Positions 17,297-26,095 of a stretch of DNA of 64,000 bases are shown here, piece by piece (the first letter of the stretch is position 1; every line of letters begins with the position of its first letter). A model generated the notes under the pieces. It was not told the DNA's origin, made no database searches, and saw nothing but the letters and a program-made list of their open reading frames with translations. A program made the position numbers and the translations under genes. Source of the DNA: Palsa-883 sp963847615 (GTDB lineage: Bacteria; Pseudomonadota; Alphaproteobacteria; Acetobacterales; Acetobacteraceae); contig CAWKAN010000020.1 of NCBI GenBank assembly GCA_963847615.1, positions 310,001 to 374,000 of the forward strand, given 5' to 3'.

Positions 17297-17494
17297 CGAT
17301 CCTGCCGCACCGGGACTGCCAACGGCGCTCGCACCGAAGCTCCCCCCCCCCAGGAGTTCCCACTTGCGTTCCCACTTGCATTCCCGCTGGGGCTCCCACC
17401 GCTGCTTCCCCCGCGGGTCCGACCGGCGTTGCCATTCGGGCTGGCAACGTGGGGTCCCCCGGTCCGGCTCCCAGCAGGGCGCCCATCGCGGGGC

Positions 17495-18118
17495 TCAGCG
17501 GCCGAGCGCCACGGCCACGGCGCGCCCGAGAAACCCCAGCGCGCCGCTGCCCTGCGCCGGGTCCAGCGCGCGCGCATCGCGGCTGGCGAGCGCCAGCAGC
17601 ATCGGCGCGCCCGCCCCGGGCACCCGCACCAGCGCATCGTGCAGCGCCAGGCGCACCGCCTCGGCATGCAGGATCGCCGCATCGGGCGGCGCGGCGCGAA
17701 ACACCACGTCGCGGCCATCGAGCAGGCGCCGCACGGTGCCGCGCGGCAGCTTCTGACAGCCCGGGCGCTGCTCCTCCACGCACAACGCGACGGCATCGAT
17801 CCCCAGCAGCCCGGGCAGCTCGGCAGCGACGCACTCCACCGGATCGGGCGCGCCCATCAGCGCCAGCACCGCCTCCTGCACCCGTCCGGCCATGCCGGCG
17901 GCGGCCCGCCCGGCATCGATCAGTTCCGCCGCATGGGTGCGCTCGGCCCGCAGCATCGCGGCCATGTGGTCGGTCAGCACCTCGCCGTGCACCCGGCGCG
18001 GCGGCGCCAGCAGGCGATACAACTCGGGATGCTCGGCGAGCCAGGCGGGATGCGCGCGGAGGAAGCCGGCGACCAGGTCGCTCGCGGCCGCCTCGGGCAG
18101 CGGCCGGGCCGCGGTCAT
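17495..18118 (-). CDS. DUF484 family protein
   Basis: 207 residues with the DUF484 N-terminus: D-L-V-A-G-F-L-R-A-H-P-A-W-L-A-E-H-P-E-L, then P-P-R-R-V-H-G. A GAF-like C-terminal half lacks obvious ligand residues. Its ATG overlaps the fsa stop (ATGA), and xerC lies downstream. The function of DUF484 is unknown, but it is repeatedly found next to xerC. Confidence 0.9.
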   Translation of the reverse strand: MTAARPLPEAAASDLVAGFLRAHPAWLAEHPELYRLLAPPRRVHGEVLTDHMAAMLRAERTHAAELIDAGRAAAGMAGRVQEAVLALMGAPDPVECVAAELPGLLGIDAVALCVEEQRPGCQKLPRGTVRRLLDGRDVVFRAAPPDAAILHAEAVRLALHDALVRVPGAGAPMLLALASRDARALDPAQGSGALGFLGRAVAVALGR

Positions 18119-18768
18119 GCGATCTGCTGTCCGGTCTTCGCCCAGTCGGCAAGGAAGCCGGCAAGGCCCTTGTCGGTCAGCGGATGGTTGAACAACTGGC
18201 GCAGCACGGCGGGCGGGATCGTGGCGACATGGGCGCCGAGCTTCGCCGCCTCGACCACATGGATCGGATGGCGGACCGAGGCCACCAGCACCTCGGTCTT
18301 GAACGGGTAATTGCGGTAGATCTGCACGATGTCGGCGATCAACCCCATGCCGTCCTGGCCGATGTCGTCCAGCCGGCCGACGAACGGGCTGATGAAGCTG
18401 GCGCCCGCCTTGGCGGCCAACAGCGCCTGCGCGGCCGAGAAGCACAGCGTGACATTCACCATCGCGCCGTCGTCGCTGAGATGACGGCAGGCGCGCAGCC
18501 CGTCGGGCGTCAGCGGCAGCTTGACCGCGACATTCGGCGCGATGCGGCGCAGCACGCGCGCCTCGGTCAGCATGCCGTCATAGTCGAGCGCGGCAACCTC
18601 GGCGCTGACCGGGCCGGGGACGATCGCGCAGATCTCGGCGACCACGTCCAGGATGCGGCGGCCGGATTTGGCGATCAGCGACGGATTGGTGGTGACGCCG
18701 TCCAGCAGCCCGGAGGCCGCCAGCGACTTGATCTCCGCCGTGTCCGCGGTGTCGACAAAGAACTTCAT
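18115..18768 (-). CDS. fsa: Fructose-6-phosphate aldolase / small transaldolase
   Basis: 217 residues, the short single-domain transaldolase family. M-K-F-F-V-D-T-A-D, G-V-T-T-N-P-S-L and the Schiff-base lysine K83 in A-V-K-L-P-L-T are all present. It interconverts fructose-6-phosphate with dihydroxyacetone or glyceraldehyde-3-phosphate, or acts as transaldolase in the pentose phosphate pathway. It is coupled to DUF484 and divergent from priA, the usual alphaproteobacterial neighbourhood. Confidence 0.93.
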   Translation of the reverse strand: MKFFVDTADTAEIKSLAASGLLDGVTTNPSLIAKSGRRILDVVAEICAIVPGPVSAEVAALDYDGMLTEARVLRRIAPNVAVKLPLTPDGLRACRHLSDDGAMVNVTLCFSAAQALLAAKAGASFISPFVGRLDDIGQDGMGLIADIVQIYRNYPFKTEVLVASVRHPIHVVEAAKLGAHVATIPPAVLRQLFNHPLTDKGLAGFLADWAKTGQQIA

Positions 18769-18865
18769 GCGCCAAGCCTTGTGTGCCGTCGCGCCTGGAC
18801 ATCAGACGCGTTTCCAGGCGGAACATAGACCATGGGCAGCGTTGACCGAAAGCAAACCTCGCACG

Positions 18866-19153
18866 GCAAGAAGGCTGGGGCTCCGCCCCAGACCCCGCCA
18901 AGGGGCGCTGCCCCTTGGAACCCCGCCAAGGGCGGAGCCCTTGGAACCCTTCACTGGGAGCGGGTGATGGGGAGGGGGGCGGAGAGGGACGCAGCGGTGC
19001 CGTCCGTCTCGACGGACAGCACCGCTGCGTCCCTCTCCGCCCCCCTCCCCATCACCCGCTCCCAACGGACGGAGTCCAGAGGCTCCGCCTCTGGTGGGGG
19101 TCCAGGGGGCAAAGCCCCCTGGCGGGGTTCGGGGCGGAGCCCCGACCTTGCTT
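18866..19153. repeat. Modular palindrome element, copy 2
   Basis: Same plan as the other copies: GGGGCTCCGCCCC, GGGGCGCTGCCCC and GGGCGGAGCCC hairpins, then a central stem around GTCCGTCTCGACGGAC near 19012. The right side has AGAGGCTCCGCCTCT, GGGGGCAAAGCCCCC and GGGGCGGAGCCCC hairpins. It lies directly against the 5' end of priA, and the priA frame is open through it. Confidence 0.9.
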
Positions 19154-19173
19154 CCCCCGGGCGGCGGGTTCCG

Positions 19174-21321
19174 GTGTTGCTGGCCTATCCGTTTCCCGGT
19201 CCGTTCGACTACCGCGTGCCGGCGGAGATGCAGGTGCGGCCCGGCGATGTCGTGCTGGTACCGCTGAACCGGCGCGAGGAGATTGGCGTGGTCTGGGACG
19301 GCGCGCCCGACGGCGGCGTGCCGGAGCACAAGCTGAAGCCGCTGATCGCCGTGCTGGACACGCCGCCGATGCGCGCCGAGCTGCGCCAGTTCGTCGACTG
19401 GCTGGCGAGCTACACATTGTCGCCCCCCGGCGAGGTGATGGCGATGGCGCTGCGCGTCGTCAGCCCCGACACTGGGCGCGCGCCGGCGGGCTGGCTTGCG
19501 GCGGCGCCGTTGCCGGAGGCGCGGCTGACGCCGCCGCGCCAGCGCGTGCTGGCGGCGCTCGCCGACGGCCTGCCGCGCTCGGGGGGCGAACTGGCGCGCA
19601 CGGCGTGCGTGGGTGCGGGCGTGGTGCGGGGGATGGCGCAGGCCGGGCTGCTGGTGCCGGCGGCGCTGCCGGCGCGCCCGCCGTTCGATCCGCCCGATCC
19701 GGACCATCCCGGCCCGGCGCTGTCCGCGGCGCAGGCGGACGCCGCCGCCGCGCTACGCGGTGCGGTGGCGGCGGGTGAATTCTCGGTGACGCTGCTCGAC
19801 GGGGTGACCGGCTCGGGCAAGACCGAGGTGTATTTCGAGGCGGTGGCGGAATGCCTGCGCGCCCGGCGGCAGGCGCTGGTGCTGCTGCCGGAGATCGCGC
19901 TGTCCTCGCAATGGCTGGAGCGGTTCGAGCGGCGGTTCGGCGTGGCGCCGGCGATCTGGCACTCCGACCTCGGGTCGCGCACGCGGCGGATCACCTGGCG
20001 GGCGGTGGCCGAGGGCGGCGCGCCGGTGGTGGTGGGCGCGCGCTCGGCGCTGTTCCTGCCGTTCCCCGACCTCGGCCTGGTGGTGGTGGACGAGGAGCAC
20101 GAGACCGCCTTCAAGCAGGAGGACGGCGTGGTCTACCACGCGCGCGACATGGCGGTGGTGCGCGCGCGGCTGTGCGCGGCGCCGGCGGTGCTGGTCTCCG
20201 CCACGCCCAGCCTGGAGACGGTGGCCAATGTCGAGGCCGGCCGCTACCGGCGGATCACCCTGGCGCGCCGGCATGGCGGCGCGACGCTGCCGGCCGTCGC
20301 GGCGATCGACCTGCGGGTGACGCCGCCGGAGCGGGGGAAATTCCTGGCGCCGCCGCTGATCGCGGCGGTGCAGGCGACCTTGGCGCGCGGCGAGCAGGCG
20401 ATGCTGTTCCTCAATCGCCGCGGCTACGCGCCGCTGACGCTGTGCCGGCATTGCGGGCATCGGATGGCTTGCCCGAACTGCACCGCCTGGCTGGTGGAGC
20501 ACCGGGTGCGCAAGCTGCTGCAATGCCATCATTGCGGCCACGCGATCCCGATCCCGCCCGAGTGCCCGGCGTGCGGCGCGGCGAACAGCCTGACGCCGGT
20601 GGGGCCGGGGGTGGAACGCATCACCGAGGAGGCGGCGGCACGGTTTCCCGAGGCGCGCCGGCTGGTGATGGCGAGCGACACCATGCCCGGGCCGGACGCC
20701 GCCGCGGCCGCCGCGCGGGCGATCGCGGCGCGCCAGGTCGATCTGATCATCGGCACGCAGATCGTCGCCAAGGGCTGGCATTTTCCGCATCTGACCCTGG
20801 TTGGCGTGGTCGACGCCGATCTCGGCCTGGCCGGCGGCGATCTGCGCGCGGCCGAGCGCACGGTGCAGTTGCTGCACCAGGTGGCGGGGCGCGCCGGGCG
20901 GGCCGAGGCGCCGGGCCAGGTGCTGCTGCAGACGTTTGCGCCCGAGCATCCGGTGATGCAGGCGCTGGTGGCGGGCGATCTGGAGGCGTTCATGGCGCGC
21001 GAGGCGGCGCAGCGCCGGCCGGGGCACTGGCCGCCGTACGGCCGGCTGGCGGCGCTGATCGTCAGCGCCGACCAGGCGGATGTGGCGGACGGGCTGGCGC
21101 GCGAGTTGGGCCGCGCGGCGCCGTCGGGCGATGGGATCACGGTGCTGGGCCCGGCGCCGGCGCCGCTGAGCATCCTGCGCGGGCGGCACCGGCGCCGGCT
21201 GCTGCTGAAGACGCGGCGCGAGATCGCGGTGCAGCCGATCCTGCGTGAGTGGCTGGCGCGGGTGACGGTGCCGCGCGGGGCGCGGGTGGAGGTGGATGTG
21301 GACCCGGTGTCGTTCCTGTGA
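19174..21321 (+). CDS. priA: Primosomal replication restart helicase PriA
   Basis: About 715 residues from GTG 19174. The N-terminal DNA-binding domain opens P-F-P-G-P-F-D-Y-R-V-P. Walker A is T-G-S-G-K-T and motif II D-E-E-H. The two-zinc region has C-R-H-C-G-H, C-P-N-C, C-H-H-C and C-P-A-C. It restarts stalled replication forks. The frame stays open back to an ATG at 18832 through palindrome copy 2, which would add 114 residues of repeat-derived sequence. Homology begins at about V-L-L-A-Y-P, so GTG 19174 or TTG 19177 is taken as the start. Confidence 0.92.
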   Translation: MLLAYPFPGPFDYRVPAEMQVRPGDVVLVPLNRREEIGVVWDGAPDGGVPEHKLKPLIAVLDTPPMRAELRQFVDWLASYTLSPPGEVMAMALRVVSPDTGRAPAGWLAAAPLPEARLTPPRQRVLAALADGLPRSGGELARTACVGAGVVRGMAQAGLLVPAALPARPPFDPPDPDHPGPALSAAQADAAAALRGAVAAGEFSVTLLDGVTGSGKTEVYFEAVAECLRARRQALVLLPEIALSSQWLERFERRFGVAPAIWHSDLGSRTRRITWRAVAEGGAPVVVGARSALFLPFPDLGLVVVDEEHETAFKQEDGVVYHARDMAVVRARLCAAPAVLVSATPSLETVANVEAGRYRRITLARRHGGATLPAVAAIDLRVTPPERGKFLAPPLIAAVQATLARGEQAMLFLNRRGYAPLTLCRHCGHRMACPNCTAWLVEHRVRKLLQCHHCGHAIPIPPECPACGAANSLTPVGPGVERITEEAAARFPEARRLVMASDTMPGPDAAAAAARAIAARQVDLIIGTQIVAKGWHFPHLTLVGVVDADLGLAGGDLRAAERTVQLLHQVAGRAGRAEAPGQVLLQTFAPEHPVMQALVAGDLEAFMAREAAQRRPGHWPPYGRLAALIVSADQADVADGLARELGRAAPSGDGITVLGPAPAPLSILRGRHRRRLLLKTRREIAVQPILREWLARVTVPRGARVEVDVDPVSFL

Positions 21322-21568
21322 TCCTTCATCGTCATGGCCGCCCCCGGACTTGTTCCGGGGGTTGCCCCCATAGGCGTCAGGATATGGCTGTCAGCGGCGA
21401 ATGTTTTTGGTGGGACGTACCGCAGCCTGCACGATTGGTCGAAAGGGGCATGCTCGCACCGGAGGCAGTCAACCATTGACGCGCGTCGAATGGGGAGTGG
21501 TGTCCGATCATCCGACGCCCTATGGCCCCGCGTAACCGAAGCCGCCCTTATCCACCGCGCCCTACTAG

Positions 21569-23194
21569 CCCATCTTATTCACCGCATGGCAGGGATTCGC
21601 TGACGGGCATGGTACAAACGTCTGGAATCGCATAGAGATTGGTTATCGACGCCACTCTCCATGACTGGACAGAATCTGCCATGCCCGCCACCGACGACGA
21701 TACGCTTCTACCATTCTCCTTGCCAAGCATCTTGCAGAAGAAGGTCACGGCCGCGTTCGACGGCGGGCTGATCAGTTCGGACGGTGGCGTTTTGCTTTTG
21801 GCCGGTGCCGACAAGCGACTTGGCCTGATCGACACACTGGCTGCGATCATCCCCGACCATCGCGACCGCAACCTGATCACCCATTCGATGGCAGACATTC
21901 TGCGTGCTCGCGTGTTCGCCATCGCCTGCGGCTACCCGGACGCCAATGATCTGGATGATCTGCGCAAGGACCCCGCTTTCAAACTCGCCTGCGGGCGGCT
22001 GCCAGAAAGCGGCGACGATCTGGCCTCGCAACCCACGATGTCACGCTGGGAGAACGCGCCAGACCTGCGCACCTTGTTCCGGCTGACGGGGGGCATGGTG
22101 GACCTGTGGTGCAAGAGCCACCGGCGCGCGCCGAAGGCGATCACCCTCGATATCGACGATACCGCAGACACGGTGCACGGCCATCAGCAGTTGTCGCTGT
22201 TCAATGCGCACTATGACGAACGCTGCTTCCTGCCGATCCATGTCTACGATGCAGGCACCGGCCATTGCGTGCTGACGATCCTGCGCCCAGGGAAGACGCC
22301 GGATGGCAAGGAGGTGAGAGCCCATCTACGTCGTCTGGTGCGACGCATCCGGCTGCACTGGCCACACACACGCATCACTATCCGCGGCGACAGCCATTAC
22401 GGCCGACGTGAGGCGATGGACTGGTGCGAGCAGAACCGTGTCCGCTATATCTTCGGTCTGTCCACCAACACGATCCTTGCCGCTCAGGTCTTCATCAAGT
22501 CCGATGATGTGTGCGTCCGGCGCGCGATCGCCAACCTCGATGTGGTGCGCGACTACACCGAAACCCTCTATGGCGCCAAATCCTGGTCGCATCCCCGCCG
22601 CGTCGTGGCACGGATCGAGGCGACGCGAAAAGGTCTCGATATCCGCTATATCGTTACCAACATCACCTACGGCACCGCCGAGTGGCTCTACGACAGTCTC
22701 TACTGCGCACGTGGGCAGGCAGAGAACCTGATCAAGCGGCACAAGAGCCAGCTGGCCTCGGACCGGACGAGTTGCCGTTCGCCGCTGGCCAATCAGATGC
22801 GGCTGATCCTGCACACCGCCGCATACTGGCTGACGCTGACCGTGCGCGATGCCATCCCTTGCATGCAGCCGTTGGCCCGCAGCGAATTCTCCACCATTCG
22901 GCTGCGGTTGCTGAAGATTGCAGTGCGGATCAAGGAGACTGCGACTCGCATCAAGCTGGCATTCGCTGCCAACTGCCCCGACGCTGCCCTGTTTCGTGGG
23001 TTGGTTGGTGCGCTGATCCTGCGTCCAACGTAAGCGGTGGGACGAGTGTCCCGGTCGAACCCTGTCCGATCAACCTCCAACACCTTGCAGAGACGATCTA
23101 AAACACGGTCAAGCGTGCCGAAGGCGAGGCATGCACGTTATAGTTGTCGATACGTAATGGTACAGCGGCCGGCTGGTTCGGTGAATAAGATGGG
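21569..23194 (+). mobile_element. IS1380-family insertion sequence, copy 2
   Basis: 1626 bp, the same ends as copy 1 (CCCATCTTATTCACCG inverted repeats) and again flanked by CTAG on both sides (21565-21568 and 23195-23198). The opposite orientation and near-identity to copy 1 indicate recent transposition. The 243 bp between priA and this IS hold a GGGGG-type REP palindrome near 21343-21368 but no recognisable gene. Confidence 0.92.
21681..23033 (+). CDS. IS1380-family transposase
   Basis: 450 residues, intact, starting MPATDDDTLLPFSLPS. It differs from copy 1 by Ser for Gly in L-A-R-S-E-F-S, one G-to-A change near 22881. The acidic catalytic positions are the same. A TTG at 21639 would add 14 residues. 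Confidence 0.92.
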   Translation: MPATDDDTLLPFSLPSILQKKVTAAFDGGLISSDGGVLLLAGADKRLGLIDTLAAIIPDHRDRNLITHSMADILRARVFAIACGYPDANDLDDLRKDPAFKLACGRLPESGDDLASQPTMSRWENAPDLRTLFRLTGGMVDLWCKSHRRAPKAITLDIDDTADTVHGHQQLSLFNAHYDERCFLPIHVYDAGTGHCVLTILRPGKTPDGKEVRAHLRRLVRRIRLHWPHTRITIRGDSHYGRREAMDWCEQNRVRYIFGLSTNTILAAQVFIKSDDVCVRRAIANLDVVRDYTETLYGAKSWSHPRRVVARIEATRKGLDIRYIVTNITYGTAEWLYDSLYCARGQAENLIKRHKSQLASDRTSCRSPLANQMRLILHTAAYWLTLTVRDAIPCMQPLARSEFSTIRLRLLKIAVRIKETATRIKLAFAANCPDAALFRGLVGALILRPT

Positions 23195-23342
23195 CTAGTA
23201 CCTCTGCACAGAGGTTTTGACCGGTTGATCCGGGCTTGGGAACGCTTTGCACATCTGGTGCATCGCAGGCCCGTCAACACTTCCGTAACCATCCGTCGGC
23301 AGCATCGCGAAGGAAGAATTTTACCGCAGATGAAGGAAGGCG

Positions 23343-23735
23343 ATGCACACAAAACACGCAGATAGCGACAGGCTGAATGATCTGTCGCGGTGCGTGATCG
23401 GCTGCGCGTTCACCGTGCTCAACACGCTTGGGGCCGGATTCCTGGAAAAAGTCTATGAGAATGCGTTGGCATTTGAACTTCGTGCGGCGGGCCTATCGGT
23501 TGCGCAACAATCTGGCGCCAATGTGTACTACCATGACCAGGTGGTCGGCGAGTACTTCGTGGACCTTTTGGTCGAGGACGTGCTTCTGGTTGAGTTGAAG
23601 ACCGCCAAAGCACTGGACGACGCGCACCAGATGCAATGCATCAATTACCTCAAAGCGACCGGCCTGCGGCTCTGTCTGCTGCTTAATTTCGGCAGGCCGC
23701 GTCTGGAGATCAAGCGCGTGGCGCACGGCCTGTGA
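23343..23735 (+). CDS. GxxExxY family protein, intact copy
   Basis: 130 residues. The family-naming motif is complete in G-A-G-F-L-E-K-V-Y-E-N (G-F-L-E-K-V-Y). D-L-L-V-E-D-V-L-L-V-E-L-K-T-A-K resembles the D...ExK core of PD-(D/E)xK nucleases. L-K-A-T-G-L-R-L-C-L-L-L-N-F-G follows, as in other members. The function is not known; the family is multi-copy and repeat-associated in many genomes. The gene sits between inverted CGCAGATGAAGGAAGG-type flanks (23324-23340 and 23770-23795). Two degenerate relatives lie at 59.6-60.4 kb. Confidence 0.85.
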   Translation: MHTKHADSDRLNDLSRCVIGCAFTVLNTLGAGFLEKVYENALAFELRAAGLSVAQQSGANVYYHDQVVGEYFVDLLVEDVLLVELKTAKALDDAHQMQCINYLKATGLRLCLLLNFGRPRLEIKRVAHGL

Positions 23736-23941
23736 AGCGCACGGACCCATCTGCGTGCATCGGCGCGCATCACCTTCCTTCATCTGCGTTAGATTTTTCT
23801 TGCCCTGCCGTGCCACAAGCCCGCAACCCGGACCGATGCTGGGCGAAGTCACAGCCTCCCGAGCCGCGATCAGAGCATGCACAATCGGTCAGAATAACTG
23901 TGCAAGGATACTAGCGTTCACACCAGGAGTGTGTGCCACGC

Positions 23942-24850
23942 TCAGACGCCAAGGTGAGACCTTACGAGTTCAGCAGAGTAATCGAACTGCGGGTCGAACA
24001 GACGCAACACCGGGGCGCCAAGTGCGCTAACAACATCTGGCCAAGACCGCCCCAATTCGCCGGCTGGCCATTGACCTCTGGTCGTCCGCCCATCCGCGCG
24101 AGCGATCTGGCCGGTTCTACGCTCTAGCCGACCGTCTGCCCCGACCAGTTCTCTCTCCCGGAGTCCAGACCATTCGCAACGAAACTCGACAAATTCCACA
24201 GCGGGGAACCGCTCGGCGAGTGCGGAAGCGTGAAGAACGATGTCGGTTAAGCCCAAGCTCAAGAACGGTGGGTAGAAGCGACGGCCGCGTCCGGGCGAGT
24301 CTTCTTTCTCATCTTCCCGATGAATGCTGATGTGCGCCGCCAATCCGGAGGGGGACACTCGCCATAGATCGACTCCCAGCTCCACGTCGGGCGGAGCAAC
24401 GAAGCACTCCAGGATTTCGTCAGCCCGGCCCCGAAGCGTCGCTTTGTCCTGGATGAAGTAGGGAGCCAGTTCGCGGCGCGTGGAGGGATAAAAAACGTGA
24501 TGCTCACGTAGTGCAGTGTCCAGAGAACGATAGGCCGAGTTCAGCTCTCGCAGAAGGCGGTTGGGAGTGACGCCATCCCCGTCCCTCACGTGCAGGCGGT
24601 ATGAGCGGGCGAATGTGCCCAAACTAGCGCGGTCGGCTAGCTTCCGATCACCGACCAGGCCGAGAAAACGCGCGAAGGCTCTGTCATGCCACTCATCGAG
24701 GTTTGATCTGTCTGTCGTGTACTCCGAAAGCAGTTTCTCGATCAGGGACGTGAGGGAGCGGTGGTCTTCGGCGGCGGCCTTCTCCGCTGCTTCTTTCAAC
24801 GACGGAGGCAAGCGCAGATTGACCTGGGCGGATTTGATTTCAGGCGCCAC
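23942..24850 (-). CDS. Hypothetical protein with N-terminal RHH-like domain
   Basis: 302 residues. Residues 1-50 (S-A-Q-V-N-L-R-L-P-P-S-L-K-E-A-A-E-K-A-A, then T-S-L-I-E-K-L-L) look like a ribbon-helix-helix DNA-binding module. The remaining ~250 residues are not recognised. They carry conserved-looking segments such as R-E-L-A-P-Y-F-I-Q-D-K and F-R-C-E-W-S-G-L, and read like a sensor or effector domain. Codon use is less GC-rich than neighbouring genes, suggesting transfer. It stands alone between the GxxExxY cassette and the FitAB pair. Confidence 0.65.
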   Translation of the reverse strand: MAPEIKSAQVNLRLPPSLKEAAEKAAAEDHRSLTSLIEKLLSEYTTDRSNLDEWHDRAFARFLGLVGDRKLADRASLGTFARSYRLHVRDGDGVTPNRLLRELNSAYRSLDTALREHHVFYPSTRRELAPYFIQDKATLRGRADEILECFVAPPDVELGVDLWRVSPSGLAAHISIHREDEKEDSPGRGRRFYPPFLSLGLTDIVLHASALAERFPAVEFVEFRCEWSGLRERELVGADGRLERRTGQIARADGRTTRGQWPAGELGRSWPDVVSALGAPVLRLFDPQFDYSAELVRSHLGV

Positions 24851-25239
24851 GGGATGTTCCTATGCGACGGGTGACAAGGCTGTGTAGCAGTCCGCTTTAC
24901 ATCATGTCTAGCATTTTGTGGCTGCGATTCCAGCTTCGTGCTGCATGATGGTCTGTGTGGGTTGCTGCCGGTGCTGGTACGACTCGTCGTTGCCCGGTGA
25001 ACGGGGTGGCCCCTTCAGCGCTATCGCCGACACCCGGGCTCGCAGAGTGATGGGGCTTCCCGGCCTCTCCACGTCACGTCATGGCCGGACCCCCGGGTCA
25101 AGCGCCCGGGGGCATGCTTGATCCGGCCATCTGTCGCGGCACAGGGCTTGCGTAGAGGCCGACGAGGTGCTGCGGGGTCCAGTTGCCTTCAATGCAGTCG
25201 ATGCCTACAATGCCATCACTCAACGGGACGAACTTATCG
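24851..25239. other. Non-coding stretch with REP-like palindrome
   Basis: No gene seen. An interrupted palindrome at about 25078-25132 pairs ATGGCCGGA... with ...TCCGGCCAT around CCCCCGGGTC/GCCCGGGGGC. It resembles alphaproteobacterial REP sequences. The FitA gene starts directly downstream. Confidence 0.5.
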
Positions 25240-25488
25240 ATGACCACGCTGACGATCCGCAATGTCGATGCCGCGGTGAAGGAGCGGCTGCGCGTGCGTG
25301 CGGCGCGTCACGGTCGCTCCATGGAAGCCGAGCTGCGGTGCATCCTGGGCGAAGCGCTCGAGACCAGCCAGGAGCAGGAGCCGAACCTGGCGGAAGCGAT
25401 CCGGCGCCGCTTCGCGCCTCTGGGCGGCGTCGAGCTCGAGCCGCATCCGCCGGTGCCGATGCGCGAGCCACCCGCGTTCGACCCGTGA
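25240..25488 (+). CDS. FitA-like ribbon-helix-helix antitoxin
   Basis: 82 residues. M-T-T-L-T-I-R-N-V-D, then K-E-R-L-R-V-R-A-A-R-H-G-R-S-M-E-A-E-L-R is the typical FitA/VapB RHH. The C-terminal tail is acidic and proline-rich, the likely toxin-neutralising part. It should repress its own operon. Its TGA overlaps the toxin's GTG start (GTGA), giving translational coupling. Confidence 0.88.
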   Translation: MTTLTIRNVDAAVKERLRVRAARHGRSMEAELRCILGEALETSQEQEPNLAEAIRRRFAPLGGVELEPHPPVPMREPPAFDP

Positions 25489-25904
25489 TCGTGCTCGACA
25501 GCAACGTCATTTCGGAACTGATGCGCGCGGAGCCGCACCCCAAGGTCCTGGCCTGGGTCGCGGCACAGCCGCGCGCGCTGCTGTATACGACCCGCATCAA
25601 TCAGGCCGAGGTGCTCTACGGCATCGCGGCCTTGCCCGAGGGGCGGCGGCGCGGGGCGCTGGCTTCGGCCGCCGTGGCGATATTCGACGAGGATATGGCC
25701 GGCCGCATCCTGTCATTTGGGGCCGCCGCGGCGGCACATTATGCCGGTGTCGTGGCGGCGCGGCGCCGCGCCGGCCGACCGATCGAGGGGTTCGACGCAT
25801 TGATCGCGGCAACCGCACGCGCGGCCGGTGCGAGCGTCGCAACGCGCGACACCGCTGGATTCGCCGATTGTGGCTTGGCGTTGATCGATCCCTGGACCGC
25901 CTGA
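25485..25904 (+). CDS. FitB/VapC-type PIN-domain RNase toxin
   Basis: 139 residues from GTG. PIN acidic residues are in V-L-D-S-N-V-I-S-E-L, N-Q-A-E-V-L-Y-G-I, E-G-F-D-A-L-I-A-A-T-A and T-R-D-T-A-G-F, the standard four sites. It cleaves RNA when free of the antitoxin. It looks intact. Together with FitA it forms the stabilising module of the 21.3-26.0 kb accessory segment. Confidence 0.9.
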   Translation: MIVLDSNVISELMRAEPHPKVLAWVAAQPRALLYTTRINQAEVLYGIAALPEGRRRGALASAAVAIFDEDMAGRILSFGAAAAAHYAGVVAARRRAGRPIEGFDALIAATARAAGASVATRDTAGFADCGLALIDPWTA

Positions 25905-25958
25905 CCAGGCCGATCTTTGGCGGATTTCGGGACCGGGCTTTCGCACGCGCGACCTGGA

Positions 25959-26043
25959 CCGCGCGGCGCCGTCGGGCGATGGGATCACGGTGCTGGGCCC
26001 GGCGCCGGCGCCGGTGGATGTGGACCCGGTGTCGTTTCTCTGA
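25959..26043 (+). pseudogene. Duplicated 3' tail of priA with 126-bp deletion
   Basis: Bases 25959-26013 repeat priA 21111-21165 with no mismatch seen, then join directly to the last priA codons (compare 21292-21321), including GTGGATGTGGACCCGGTG and a final TGA. The 126 bp between are missing, exactly 42 codons. Preceding DNA is unrelated to priA. It marks the right border of the accessory insertion next to priA. Confidence 0.85.
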
Positions 26044-26095
26044 CGGGAGTTGGCTGTCTGCGCTATGGTTGTCGCAGTTGCGAGGAGCTGCCCCG

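Noticed and set aside
18832..19173. N-terminal extension of PriA encoded by the palindrome element
   Set aside because: The extension consists only of repeat-derived residues that also appear in open frames over the other six copies, so openness there reflects GC content.
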